Assembly (NCBI GenBank): GCA_038363925.1
Contig: JAQQWL010000006.1
Coordinates: 42,501-106,500 of the forward strand
Direction: 5' to 3'
Length of the DNA stretch: 64,000 bases
Origin: Apiospora phragmitis
Lineage: Eukaryota > Ascomycota > Sordariomycetes > Amphisphaeriales > Apiosporaceae
How positions within the stretch are numbered: the first letter of the stretch is position 1; the number at the start of each line of letters is the position of its first letter. Below the pieces are notes generated by a model. The model saw only the letters and a program-made list of their open reading frames with translations, did not search any database and was not told where the DNA came from. Positions 1-9,496 of the stretch are shown piece after piece. The translations under genes and the position numbers were made by a program.

Positions 1-2136
1 GCCTCGCTGTCGCCGATTTCGTCTGCGCTACGGGGTAGCTACAGGGTAACCCCCTCAGCTGCGAATTCCGAAACGGAGCGGCGACGGCGAGGGCGACGAC
101 GACGGCGCTGCGTAGGCAGGTGCTCTGCGGCGCCGCGGACCCGGAGGGCCTGGCCTCGTCGTCGCCGCGTCCCTGCTGCGGCGGTCATCTTTTTTCGAAA
201 CTTCGCTACAGGGTACGCTACAGGGTAGCTACAGGGTAACCCCCTCGTACTTGTCCGATTTTGTCTCGCATTTCCGCCCGCCCGGCATATATGGCGCGGG
301 CCAAACCCAGGCCGCGCTACAGGGTAGCGGCTTCCGATTTCGTCCCCGGACACTTTGGCCGTATCTCGCCCGGGAGGCGACGCACGGGGCCCCCGCGTGG
401 TGCGTTCGGCCGCGTACGCCGCCTTCTGTTGCCTGGGACGCCCGCCGGGCTCGTCGTCGCCGCCGTCCGCGGCGTAGGGCGAAAAGTGGCTGCCGCTACA
501 GGGTAGCACCGAACCCAGACAGGCGGATATCTCGGCGGCGGGAGGCCGCAAGAGAACGGGGACGAGTGCCACGGGCTCGGGGGGGGGGGGCCGGCCCTAT
601 CCGTCTGCGTACGCAAAGTCCCATCTTTGTCCCACCTTTTGCCCAAGTACACCTTTGGTCAGAGTTGGCTAGGTGCAGTCGCGTATTTTGACGCGGCTGT
701 TCATATTCCGATTTCGTCACAGGACACTTTTTCGAAAACCGCCTCCTGTTCGCACCCGCTTGTCCACCCGGGTAGCGCGCTGCATAGCCAGCGTCCGCGC
801 GAGGCGGCCGGTATGCGCCCGGGGCCCGTCGGCCTCGTCGTCGCCGCGCTATGTCCACAAAAAGAAATCGCTACAGGGTAGCTACAGGGTAACCCCATGA
901 GACTGGAAACTGGAATGGCGCGGCGACGAGGCGCGGAAGGCGGCACGATGTAAGCGAAACCTGTGCGTCTCGCCGCGGCCCGTCGAATGGGCCCGGTCTG
1001 GTTGTCGTCGCGGGCCCGTGGACCTCGCTGTCGCCAACTGTGTCCGCGCTACAGGGTAGCCACAGGGTAACCCCTTCCCACTTTTCGTACTTGGCCGATT
1101 TTTTCCCTCTCGCATTTTCGCCCAGCCGCCCGACCAACATATCGGGCTGGCCAAATGCAGGCCGCGCTACAGGGTAGCGGCCTCCGATTTCGTCCCAGGA
1201 CACTTTTCCGAATAGTGCCTCTTGCGCTGGGCCGTTTGCCCCGCCGCGTGGCGCGTTCGACAGCGGCGGCTGCGGCGAGCATGCCGGTATGCGTGACGAC
1301 GCCGCCCGGCCCGCCGTCGTCCGACCATCGCGGACCCGAGTTGCGAGGTTACCCTGTAGCTACCCTGTACCTACCCTGTAGCCGGACCGGAAATTTAACC
1401 AAGTCCGCAGCGGCTACCCTGTACCTACCCTGTACCGATCGCACGCCTACAGCCTCAGCGCTTGTGCCCTGTAACTACAGCGCTTGTGCCGCTACAGGGT
1501 AGCGCGCGGCACACCCCAGACGTCCGCTGCCGCTGAATCCTCCCCCCGGAATCCCGGCTGCCTGCGCCCCCGGGGGAAAATCCCCCCCCTAAAAGGTCGG
1601 CAGCTCCCCCGGCGATTTCGCCATTTTCCCCCCAACCTACCCTGTACCGGCCGCCGGGTCCCTTCCTAGGTCCCGGCGGGGAGCGCCGCGGCGCCTCGGA
1701 CGGCCGCCGTAAAGGACGCCTCGCCCCGATGGCGGCCAGCCGCCCCTCTCAGGTACCCTGCGGCCTAAATCGGGTCCAAAACCCGGATCAAGGGGTTCTG
1801 TGTCATGCAAATATTTTCCGAAAAATGATTTAGTATGGGGAAAAAATAATCGTGAGTTTGCCACCAAAACCAACTTCGGTTCTGCACATTTTTCTCGTAC
1901 TTGGTCGTTTTCGGAAATCGCGCATCTTCCTAGCCTACCCTGTAGCGCGCCCGGACACGTTGGCCGGTAGCGCGGCAACGAGCCGCGGGACGGCGCCGCC
2001 GTAGGGGGATGATCTGTGCGCCGCGCCTTGGGCTGTCGAAAAAGCTCGGCCTCGTCCCCGTCGCTGCCCCGTGGGCCTCGCTGTCGCCGTTTTCGTCCGC
2101 GCTACAGGGTAGCTACAGGGTAAGTACAGGGTAGCT

Positions 2137-2800
2137 ATGGACACTCCGTGATATCTCGCCAACCAGGCCAGCTGCGGACGCCGTGGGAGGTGCGATCGGA
2201 CGCCCGAGGCGGCGGATTTCGAATGGTGCCATCCCGGCCCGCGCCGGACCTCTGGTTCGTGATTTGACTTTCTCGCTTCCGGACGCAAAAAGTGCAAAAG
2301 TCGAAACGGCCTTTTTGGGCCGTGGTGAGGGTATATGCGCGTAGAGCGCGAGACCAGAGCTTGCGAAAATCTATCCGCCTGTCTCTGTGGCCCCCGGTTC
2401 TCGAGATATTCGCAGCTGAAAATCGCTTGGGGTTACCCTGTCGCGCTACCCTGTAACGCCACTGTCACTCGGCCATATCTCCACGGCCAGGCTAGCTAGG
2501 GATGCCGTTGGAAGCGCGCTCAGACGCCCGAGACCGTCGCTTTTCAACGATACCGCTTCGGTCCGCGCCGGACGTCTGGTTCGTGATTTAGTCTTTTCGC
2601 TTCCAGACGCGAAAAGTGAAAAATCTCAAATGGCCTTTTCGGCCCGCGGCGGGTGCATATACGCGTAGAACGCGGGACACGAGCTTGCGGCAAACACACT
2701 CGCTTGTCTCTTCGGCCACTGGTTCCCGATCTATTCGCGACTGAACATCGCTACAGGGTAGCTACGGACACTCCGCGATATCTCGCCAGCCAGGCTAGCT
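2137..2800. repeat. Diverged direct duplication of about 310 bp within the spacer
   Basis: Two diverged copies run from about 2137 to 2420 and from about 2464 to 2750. Both contain, in the same order, a TATCTC...CCAGGC..GCTAGCT-like block, a CGCGCCGGAC.TCTGGTTCGTGATTT block, a TTCGCTTCC.GACGC block and an ATGCGCGTAGA-like block. A third copy starts near 2768 but keeps only its first part. The TACAGGGTA motif sits at the copy junctions. Confidence 0.6.
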
Positions 2801-3228
2801 ACGGACTCGGGGATGCGTTTACGTCAATTTTACGGACGCGGGATGTCGAATGAAGTACCCCACGACGTCCCCAGGGCCGTATTTCCAAAACGCACTTTTC
2901 GACGTTCCGGGCTGACAAGGCCAAGTCCCGACCCAGGGCCCGGGGCGCCTCCGGGGCATAAAGATAGCACCTCCGCGGCCTCGCGGGCCCCGTGGCGCTC
3001 CCCACTTGCCTCTGAGGCCTATCGTCGTGGAGATATCGCCGCTCGAAGCTCGAGGTTACCCGGTAGCGCGGACGTATTTGGCCGTAGCGCAACAACGAAG
3101 CCACGCAACAGCACCCTGACGTGCTCGTTACGGCGAGCGCGGCGCGGGCTACCGCAAGATGTGCTCTACGCGCCGTAGGAAGGCCGCTTCGCGAAGCTAT
3201 GCTTGATCGTACATCTCGCTACAGGGTA

Positions 3229-3565
3229 GCTACCCTGTACCGAGACTGGAAATTCGACCAAGTCCGCAACTGCTACCCTGTACCTACCCTGTAGCCAGAC
3301 TGGAAATTCGACCAAGTCCGCAACTGCTACCCTCTACCTACCCTGTAGCCAGACTGGAAATTCGACCAAGTCCGCAACTGCTACCCTCTACCTACCCTGT
3401 AGCCAGACTGGAAATTCGACCAAGTCCGCAACTGCTACCCTCTACCTACCCTGTAGCCAGACTGGAAATTCGACCAAGTCCGCAACTGCTACCCTCTACC
3501 TACCCTGTAGCCAGACTGGAAATTCGACCAAGTCCGCAACTGCTACCCTCTACCTACCCTGTAGC
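3229..3565. repeat. Tandem array of a 54-bp unit, six copies
   Basis: The string ACTGGAAATTCGACCAAG recurs with its TGG at 3247, 3301, 3355, 3409, 3463 and 3517, an exact 54-bp period. Each unit holds one TACCCTGTA plus a variant TACCCTCTA (the first units keep TACCCTGTA in both positions). A diverged single copy lies near 1380-1435. The array ends about 70 bp from the 28S 3' end, as subrepeats of fungal rDNA spacers often do. Confidence 0.9.
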
Positions 3566-3631
3566 TGCACGAAATCCCACACGAACCAACAAAAACTCCT
3601 CGCATCGGCCCCATCGAGGCACACATATGAG

Positions 3632-4620
3632 AAATCTAGGCGAAGAAGGGCTTACCCTCAGCAGATCGTAACAACAAGGCTACTCTACTGCTTACAGGAC
3701 CCTTTCGCACAGCTAAGTCGTCTGCAAAGGATTTAATCCCACGCGTGTTCAAATTACAATACACAAATCACCACCGAGCACTTCAAGCCCGATGGAACAT
3801 TTGCCAGCTAAGATGCGAGGCCGGAGCCTATTCGTATCCGTCTACAACGTGTGGGAGGTATCACCGCGTTCTGGCATGGATTCTGACTTAGAGGCGTTCA
3901 GCCATTATCCAGCAGATGGTAGCGTCGCGGCACTGCCCGGTGTTACGACCTGACCTAACCATGCGGCCAGACCCACACTCGGCACGGCGACACCATGTCC
4001 CGAGGCGCTTACGAAAAGCAGCACTAAGACTTACCCCACCGATCAACACTAACGAACCTACCTACGACGACAAACACTGCACCGCCACAACACCACGATG
4101 ACCAACACCACAAAGACAACACGATGTGGCTATCCAGCCCTGGACAGACAGAGGTGGACGGAACCACAGGGATAGCCAGGAACGGGTCACGTGACGAACA
4201 AGGCCCGACGCAGCTTGGTGGAGCAACACCGAGCACAACCGATCAAGGCTGAGCAGCAAAGGGATCAGTGAAGAAGGGACGGGATATATAACGACGGTCA
4301 TTCCCTATGTATTTCATATAGACGCTCCCTACTTCAGTGATCAATCTAAGCATCAATCTTAACCCATTGGTGAGGCAAACAGCCTTAACGAAACTATTGT
4401 GAATCCCCTCAAGTCTACGCACCTCAGTCACCTTCGTTCCTACGGCTATTGCACATGGTATCGATAGAGGTCCGCCTCTATCGCACGTTCAGATACTCTC
4501 TCGTATTGCCAACATAAACCCCAGTACGTCTTACTAGGTTTCTTTTGGAACCCGGATAGCGTTCGTTACACCCGGTCGGACAGCCGCTAAAACCAATTAT
4601 CTGAATCAGCGGTTCCTCTC
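3632..4620 (-). rRNA. 28S rRNA 3'-end relic, interrupted by a solo LTR
   Basis: On the minus strand, 4620-4571 then 3940-3632 reads as the 3' end of fungal 28S rRNA. It starts just after the sarcin-ricin loop (GAGAGGAACC...) and runs through ATTGGTTTTAGCGGCTGTC, GCCGCGACGCTACCATC, GGCTGAACGCCTCTAAGTC and TTGTTACGATCTGCTGAGG to the terminus near 3632. About 360 nt of rRNA sequence remain, with scattered substitutions against the fungal consensus I know. 3941-4570 is an inserted LTR. The relic is cut at 4620, where LINE sequence begins. It cannot give a functional rRNA. Confidence 0.85.
3941..4570 (+). mobile_element. Solo LTR (Ty3/gypsy type) inserted in the 28S relic
   Basis: The 630-bp insert begins TGTTACGACC and ends GTTCGTTACA, the TG...CA inverted ends of an LTR. 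It is flanked by the 5-bp duplication CCCGG (3936-3940 and 4571-4575). Removing the LTR and one duplication restores a continuous 28S sequence. A TATA-like ATATATAA lies near 4283-4291 on the plus strand. No internal retrotransposon sequence is present, so it is a solo LTR left by recombination. The Ty3/gypsy assignment rests only on the TGTTACG end type and the 5-bp duplication. Confidence 0.85.
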
Positions 4621-5262
4621 TGTGAACGGCAGTCCGGTCAGTGGCTGCTGAAACAGATCTCGGTACACCTAACCGCCCTGCAGCAGGAAGGCATCCTCGT
4701 CAACATCCACTGGATCCCGGCGCACACAGGCGTCCCAGGAAACGAAAAGGCCGACGAGCTCGCTAAAGCAGCCACTGAAGCACCGGCACTAGCAGCCGCA
4801 CGCAAGGCCCGAACCGCCTACACAACAGCCACCTTCACACTACGAAGCCCTATAGCTACAGTGGCTCCAGCGCCGGCAGGCACCACTGGGCATGCTACAG
4901 CAGGTACACCGTCGGCAACACCTACCCTGGAGACTACCCTGGAACCGGCTACCGGCACCGCCGCCGACCGGGCCACCACTGCAGCGATGGCAGCCCTAGT
5001 GGCTGCAGGCGCCACAGTGGTACCGGCAGTGGCACAGCGAACCCTTAGGGCACTGGACCGGACACCTGAGGGGACGGATCTAGCACACGCCGAGAGGGCC
5101 TGAGGCCCATCACTAACCCGGCCCCCTTTACTACAGTAGCTGCCCAGCGCATGCTCGCTAAAAAGACTACTAAACAGCGCTGGGTCGACGAGTGGGAAAG
5201 TGCACCACACGGAAGGGTTTTGCACCATCGGCTTCCTCGGCCCGAAAAGGCTACCCTTTCAG
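4621..5262 (+). mobile_element. LINE relic: reverse-transcriptase ORF, RNase H part (5'-truncated)
   Basis: A frame from about 4628 to 5103 contains the RNase H signature HWIPAHTGVPGNEKADELA, typical of Tad1/I-type fungal LINE ORF2 C-terminal regions. It is followed by an Ala/Thr-rich linker. A stop (5101-5103) breaks the frame, and related LINE sequence (TQRWVDEWES...) continues in another frame to about 5262. The 5' end joins the 28S relic directly at 4621, so reverse transcriptase and endonuclease regions are missing. The copy is dead. Confidence 0.75.
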
Positions 5263-5611
5263 TGTTACGATCGGCGGGTTGGCCCCCGCGGGGTAGCACT
5301 TAAGGCGTAGAATTGGACAGAAATGACCCGAAGAGTCATTGTGTTACAGTGTGTGTGGACTAACCACTGCGCCACAAAGCAAAAGCTTCGGAAATGACTC
5401 TTCGGGTCATTTCTGTCCAATTCTACGCCTTAAGTGCTACCCCGCGGGGGGCCAACCCGCCGATCGTAACACTATGCCCTCTCTCCAAAGGCATGCCCTC
5501 ATGCCTGGGGCGACAAACCCCCAGTACTGCATGATTTACTTAAGCTCGGTGTAGAGAAATTCCGAAGCTTTTGCTTTGTGGCGCAGTGGTTAGTCCACAC
5601 ACACTGTAACA
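5263..5611. mobile_element. 349-bp TG...CA-bounded insertion with interleaved inverted repeats
   Basis: The element starts TGTTACGATC and ends CACTGTAACA, and is flanked by the 5-bp duplication TTCAG (5258-5262, 5612-5616). It interrupts the LINE relic. Inside, X (5263-5340) has a reverse-complement partner X' (5393-5471), identical except for one base in a C-run. Y (5342-5392) has a perfect 51-bp reverse-complement partner Y' (5561-5611). The order X-Y-X'-Z-Y' interleaves the two palindromes. Y' contains TGGCGCAGTGG, a match to the tRNA A-box, but no convincing B-box. It may be a small LTR-like or MITE-like element carrying an inverted, internally deleted copy of itself. Confidence 0.75.
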
Positions 5612-6060
5612 TTCAGGTACCAAGGCCTAAAGCGTGCTGTGGCAGCCACAGTGTTCCAGCTCCGAACGGGGAAAATAGGCCTGAAGGACTACCTGTGGCA
5701 AATCCGGCGCACCGACTCTCCGCTGTGCGACTGCGGGGACCGACAGACGATCCGGCACATCCTTCTGAACTGCCCCAACTATAGGGCACTTCGGGGAGGA
5801 GGTCTGGGCCTCGGCCGGCTCCGGCTGGAAGGGCCCTAGACCTCCCACCGACTTAACGGTGATATGGGAGTCCCGACGAGCCAAAACCGTTGTAATATTC
5901 ATGCTTCGAACGGGCCTTCTAGGACGCTTCACTCGGTCAGCGGTGGAGGACGAGCCGCCTCCCCGGAAGCCCCCGAAGGAGCCCCCGAAGGAGCCCCCGA
6001 AGGAGCCCCCGAAGGAGCCCCCGAGGAGCCCCCGAAGGAGCCCCCGAAGGAGCCCTCTAA
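5612..6060 (+). mobile_element. LINE relic: C-terminal region of ORF2
   Basis: A frame from about 5618 encodes VFQLRTGKIGLKDYLW followed by CDCG and HILLNCPNYRALR. This is the conserved Cys/His-containing tail that follows RNase H in Tad1-type LINE proteins. In another frame, FMLRTGLLGRF (around 5900-5930) matches the very end of these proteins. It continues the 4621-5262 relic across the 349-bp insertion. Frame changes show it is defective. The 3' end is not clear; it probably lies within the next few hundred bases. Confidence 0.7.
5969..6056. repeat. 12-bp minisatellite in the LINE tail
   Basis: Seven to eight copies of GCCCCCGAAGGA, the fifth shortened. It would encode PEGA or KEPP repeats depending on the frame. 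Confidence 0.85.
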
Positions 6061-7216
6061 GGGGCCCCCCGGAGGTGGCCCTTCCACCTAAACACGCGGT
6101 GAATAGCAGACCCTTCAGGCTTGAACAGCCACTTTCGCCATATTGCCACACCCACCGGCTGGGACGCTATCCTGCACTGTACCGTCGTCTCGGCAGGTCT
6201 CGCGGTGCCCTCGGGCGCTGTTGGATCGCCTCGAGGCGTCGTGTGCCTGCAGGGTAGCCCCTTCCAGCCACCCACCGGCAACCGTACCGGTGGATTTTCG
6301 TATGTCAGTGCTTCAGAAGAGCCTACCACAGCACCTTTTAGTGCTGTCTGGGGCGGTGCGCGCTAACCTCAGCGCGCATCGCCCTGGAACCCCCCCATCC
6401 AGCCAAGCTCCAGTTGCTGTTGCCAAACCGCAGTGGCGTACCGGACAGTGCTCAACACGACCTACCTCCTGGAGCGAGGGCCCCTCACCAGCACCAGCCT
6501 TCACCACTTCCACTTACCCCGGAGTTGCCGCAGTAGTTACCCTGTGGCGCCATCGCACCCGATGCTCGATACTCACTTTCATTTCCTTTATCACGATGCA
6601 CTCGATGATTTCATAGCTGTATATAGCTCCATAGTGTACTAGATAGAAGAGACGTGGCAGAAGGACGCGGAGGCGCAGGGCTGTGCGGCAGTTTCAAGGC
6701 GGTGGACAGTGGCAGAAGGCTACAGCGGGTGGAGGCCTGAACTTTAGTGGGTGGATACCGCGGTGAGCGCCGGAAGGAACCACTGAAGCGCCGCAACAGT
6801 GAATTATAGTAGCTAGCATAGTACCAACGTCTGCATGAGGCCCAGGCCTCGGATCGGACGATAAATTGGCTCTATCCATCCATCCATCCATCCGAGTATA
6901 TCAAGGCCACTAATCTTCGCATTAGTGGATGTCCACTTTTGCGTGCGGCAGCCGTCGTAAGGAACGCCAAACCCCCGAATTGGTGCAACCTCTCATGATT
7001 CCACTTCAGCGTAACTGTCGAAGCACTGCAGCCTTTATTCTACCATCGTTATATATATACTTAGTTGCTCCTGTTATTCCGCCCTTAGTTACCCAATTGT
7101 ATCGAGGTGCAGCGAAATGCTACATAACATCGTTGGCTTCATGTCACGCGCACTTTCCACCTGGCGTCTCTAGGCAAATCATCACATGCAGACAGCACCT
7201 GAAAAATTCGTGAGAT
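6061..7216. other. No gene seen; LINE 3' debris and simple repeat
   Basis: The first half may be the degraded LINE 3' end. A (ATCC)n run lies at about 6873-6893. A 23-bp hairpin-containing sequence at 6925-6947 is repeated exactly at 10435-10457. The remainder up to 7216 is the presumed upstream region of the Nudix/eIF2B-like gene. Confidence 0.5.
6925..6947 (+). repeat. 23-bp repeat containing the hairpin GTGGATGTCCAC (copy 1)
   Basis: Identical over 23 bases to 10435-10457 on the same strand. The inner part GTGGA-TG-TCCAC is self-complementary. Both copies are flanked by CGCA...TGCG arms that extend the stem. It is probably a remnant end of a mobile element. Confidence 0.6.
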
Positions 7217-8845
7217 ATGGCGGCGAGCAACCAACAAAAACAGGTCCCAAGCACGGTCGCGGAAGCGGGAGTGACGCCGACCTTGCAGAAGCGCGAGGTA
7301 GCTGCGTCATTTCTGTTCAGAACCGCCCCAGATGACCCCGGGAAGGTCCAGGTCGCACTCTTCAGGCGCAGCGGCGACGTGCGAACATATCCGCATAAGC
7401 TTGCTCCCATCTCCGGGAGCGTGGAGAAGGAAGATGCCGACTCGCTGGCTACCGCTCTGCGAGAGATCAAGGAGGAGACCACTCTTGGCCTTGCGTCCAT
7501 CAAGCTCCTGCACAAGGGCAAACCGTACTCTTTCGTAGACGAGTCGATCGGCCGCCAGTGGACCATCCATCCTTTCGCCTTCCGCCTCAAATCAGCCGGG
7601 GAGGGTGGCAAAGGCGAGACCGGAACCACGATCGACTGGGAGCACGAGGGCTGGGAGTGGCACGACCCGCTCCAGGTCGACGGCTCTGAGGGTGTGCCGA
7701 GGCTGCGAGACAGCTTGCGGCGCGTCTGGCCCGAAATCGATATCGGCGCCAGGGCCGGCCGCGCCCTCGCCTTAGGCCTTCTTCGTCTGCAGGCCGACCA
7801 TGAGAGCGGTGCCCGGCAGCTAGCCACTAAAGCTGTTTCGATTCTACGAAGCGTCATTGCCAATTCGGATGGCTTGGCTCGGGATGATTTCTGGTGGGCC
7901 AAGATTTAAATGGCTGCGTGGCATCTCTGGATGAATGGGCGCGAGAGCATGGGCGCGGCCATTGTTAGTGTCCTCGTCTCGGTTCTCGAACGGATTGAAG
8001 AAGGGGTCTGGAGGGCTGGCGGACTGCCAGATGACAGGTTGCAGCGGGTTCTGAGCATTATTGATGATTGCCTTACCCAGCAAGAGTCGGCCGTGTCCAA
8101 GATTCGGGCCTCGTTCGTGGATCTCATCAGAGATCGCGTGTTACCCGAACGACCCCTGACGAAGAGGAGACTGAAATTCCTGACGCTGTCTTCAAGCTCG
8201 ACCATCTCAAGTTGCCTATTGTATGCCGCCACTGCTCTGGGCGTGACCCTGGATCTCCGCATCCTCGAGTAGAGGCCCTTGTGCAAAGGCGTGACCCTTG
8301 CTTCGAAACTTCTCACCGAGGCTGGAAATGAGAAGCGCATCATCGACATCACGCTCTATTCTGATGCCTCTGCCGCCCTAGCCTCCGAGGACGTAGACTT
8401 GGTGCTGCTGGGTGCCGACCGCATCAGTTCTGTCGGCGATGTCTCCAACAAGACCGGCTCGCTCCCGGCGGTCCTCAGCGCAAAGCATGCCTCTCCCGGC
8501 TCGTGCGTGGTAGTCCTGACTGAAGTCGGCAAGGTCGCCAGGCCCGGAAAGGCAAGCGAACACGTGGTGGAGGAAAAAGACGCGGCCGAGCTGACGAGAG
8601 GTTGGCGAGGTACCGTCAAGGGTGCAGATGATGTACTAGAGACATCATCCTACTCCAAGCAAGCAACTGAGAAGGGCGATGAAAACAAGGCCCTAGTCAA
8701 AGTGAAGAATGTCTATTTCGAATGGGTTCCAGCGTGTTTCATTGATGCTTACGTTACGGATGAAGGGGTGTAGTCGGTCGACGAAATCCGGGAGAGGTCT
8801 AACTGGGTTGGAACGGAGATAGATCGGTTCTTTGGCGATCTATGA
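7217..8845 (+). pseudogene. Nudix / eIF2B-like fusion gene with three in-frame stop codons
   Basis: One uninterrupted frame of 543 codons encodes two parts. The N-terminal Nudix hydrolase-like domain (about residues 25-200) has a Nudix-box-like REIKEETTL. The C-terminal domain resembles the eIF2B alpha/beta/delta and methylthioribose-1-phosphate isomerase fold, with MAAWHL near residue 232, GVTLASKLL, and LLGADRI..VGDVSNKTGS as the binding-site signature. The arrangement matches a fungal Nudix-eIF2B-like family I recognise. The frame is broken by TAA at 7907-7909 (codon 231), TAG at 8270-8272 (codon 352) and TAG at 8771-8773 (codon 519), before the natural TGA at 8843-8845. No frameshift is present, and homology continues directly through each stop (ILE*RPL, DEGV*SVDEIRERS). 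No GT-AG intron could remove them. It is probably a recent pseudogene; reinitiation at the ATG right after the first stop could still give the C-terminal half. Confidence 0.85.
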
Positions 8846-9496
8846 ACATTCTATTGCCTAGTAATGCTCGTTAACGTCTTGAATCCTGTTATCTCCGCAC
8901 CCTGTCATGGTCGTTTCTCCTGTACCTGCTGCCGCCGGCATCGCTACTCTTATCGATATTCGGTAGTTGGTGCCCGTGATTTACCAGATTTAGACTTGGA
9001 CCGCTCTAAGTCTGCAGTGACCCCAAACGGTGCTGATAACATGAAGTAGCTATGATAGCTGGTCGACGGCGTGGTACGCGGGATGGCGCCGAAGCAGCAT
9101 CTGTTCATGTGTTAATTATATAAGCCTTCTAGCACATAGACCCCAAAATCAGAATAAGGGGGAGACTCAGGACTGGCAGTTGATGGCTGGTGGATTCCTC
9201 TTTCACTGGGATTAACCTAGCAAGCCTTGTAAGCCTAAGTAGGCGCTGGCTGCCCCTGCCCCGGGGGGGTACCTACATAGGCGGCGCGCTCCGCACCCGA
9301 CCCTTCTCAAGTAAGCATCAATTGGGGTGTCCGGTTACGGCCAAATTTTCTTGCGGGAGCATCTACAAGCCAACGCAAAGAGCGTAAGTGAGCTCAATCG
9401 TCAAGTTTACTCAACTCTCCCCAACAAGTCTCCACAAATAACTCACTTTTTACTCACAAACACCAAACCCAGCCAACCGACACGGCAAAGAAAAAG
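8846..9496. other. Intergenic; presumed thioesterase promoter
   Basis: No gene seen. The 3' part (about 9400-9496) is a C/A-rich, G-poor leader typical of fungal 5' UTRs and leads into the ATG at 9497. Confidence 0.5.

Larger units (their letters stand above)
1..3565. repeat. Probable rDNA intergenic spacer rich in TACAGGGTA/TACCCTGTA motifs
   Basis: No believable gene is present; the open frames are arginine-rich by-products of high GC. About thirty copies of the 9-mer TACAGGGTA or its complement TACCCTGTA occur in both orientations, singly, as close pairs or as triplets (for example near 215-240, 1350-1380, 2100-2140). The stretch lies directly past the 3' end of a minus-strand 28S relic, where the intergenic spacer of an rDNA unit belongs, so the next 18S would lie left of the window. 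The repeats are seen in the sequence; the spacer identity is inferred from position. A subtelomeric repeat block is the main alternative. Confidence 0.6.

Noticed and set aside
39..946. Long overlapping frames with Arg/Pro/Ala-rich products at the left edge
   Set aside because: They arise on both strands from GC-rich repeat sequence, share the TACAGGGTA motif, and show no domain or codon signal.
3229..3565. CRISPR-like array
   Set aside because: The 54-bp units are head-to-tail with no unique spacers and lie in a eukaryotic rDNA context.
3941..4570. A second group I intron in 28S
   Set aside because: TG...CA ends, a 5-bp target duplication and absence of core motifs identify an LTR instead.
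5560..5611. tRNA gene or tRNA-derived SINE head
   Set aside because: A good A-box match (TGGCGCAGTGG) is present, but no B-box at proper spacing and no cloverleaf could be found.
7900..7915. Introns hiding the stop codons of the Nudix/eIF2B-like gene
   Set aside because: No GT-AG pair removes the stops without removing conserved protein sequence that continues directly on both sides.
7217..8845. Repeat-induced point mutation as cause of the nonsense codons
   Set aside because: At least two of the three changes look like transversions from expected Ser and Lys codons, and the rest of the gene is not depleted of C or G.
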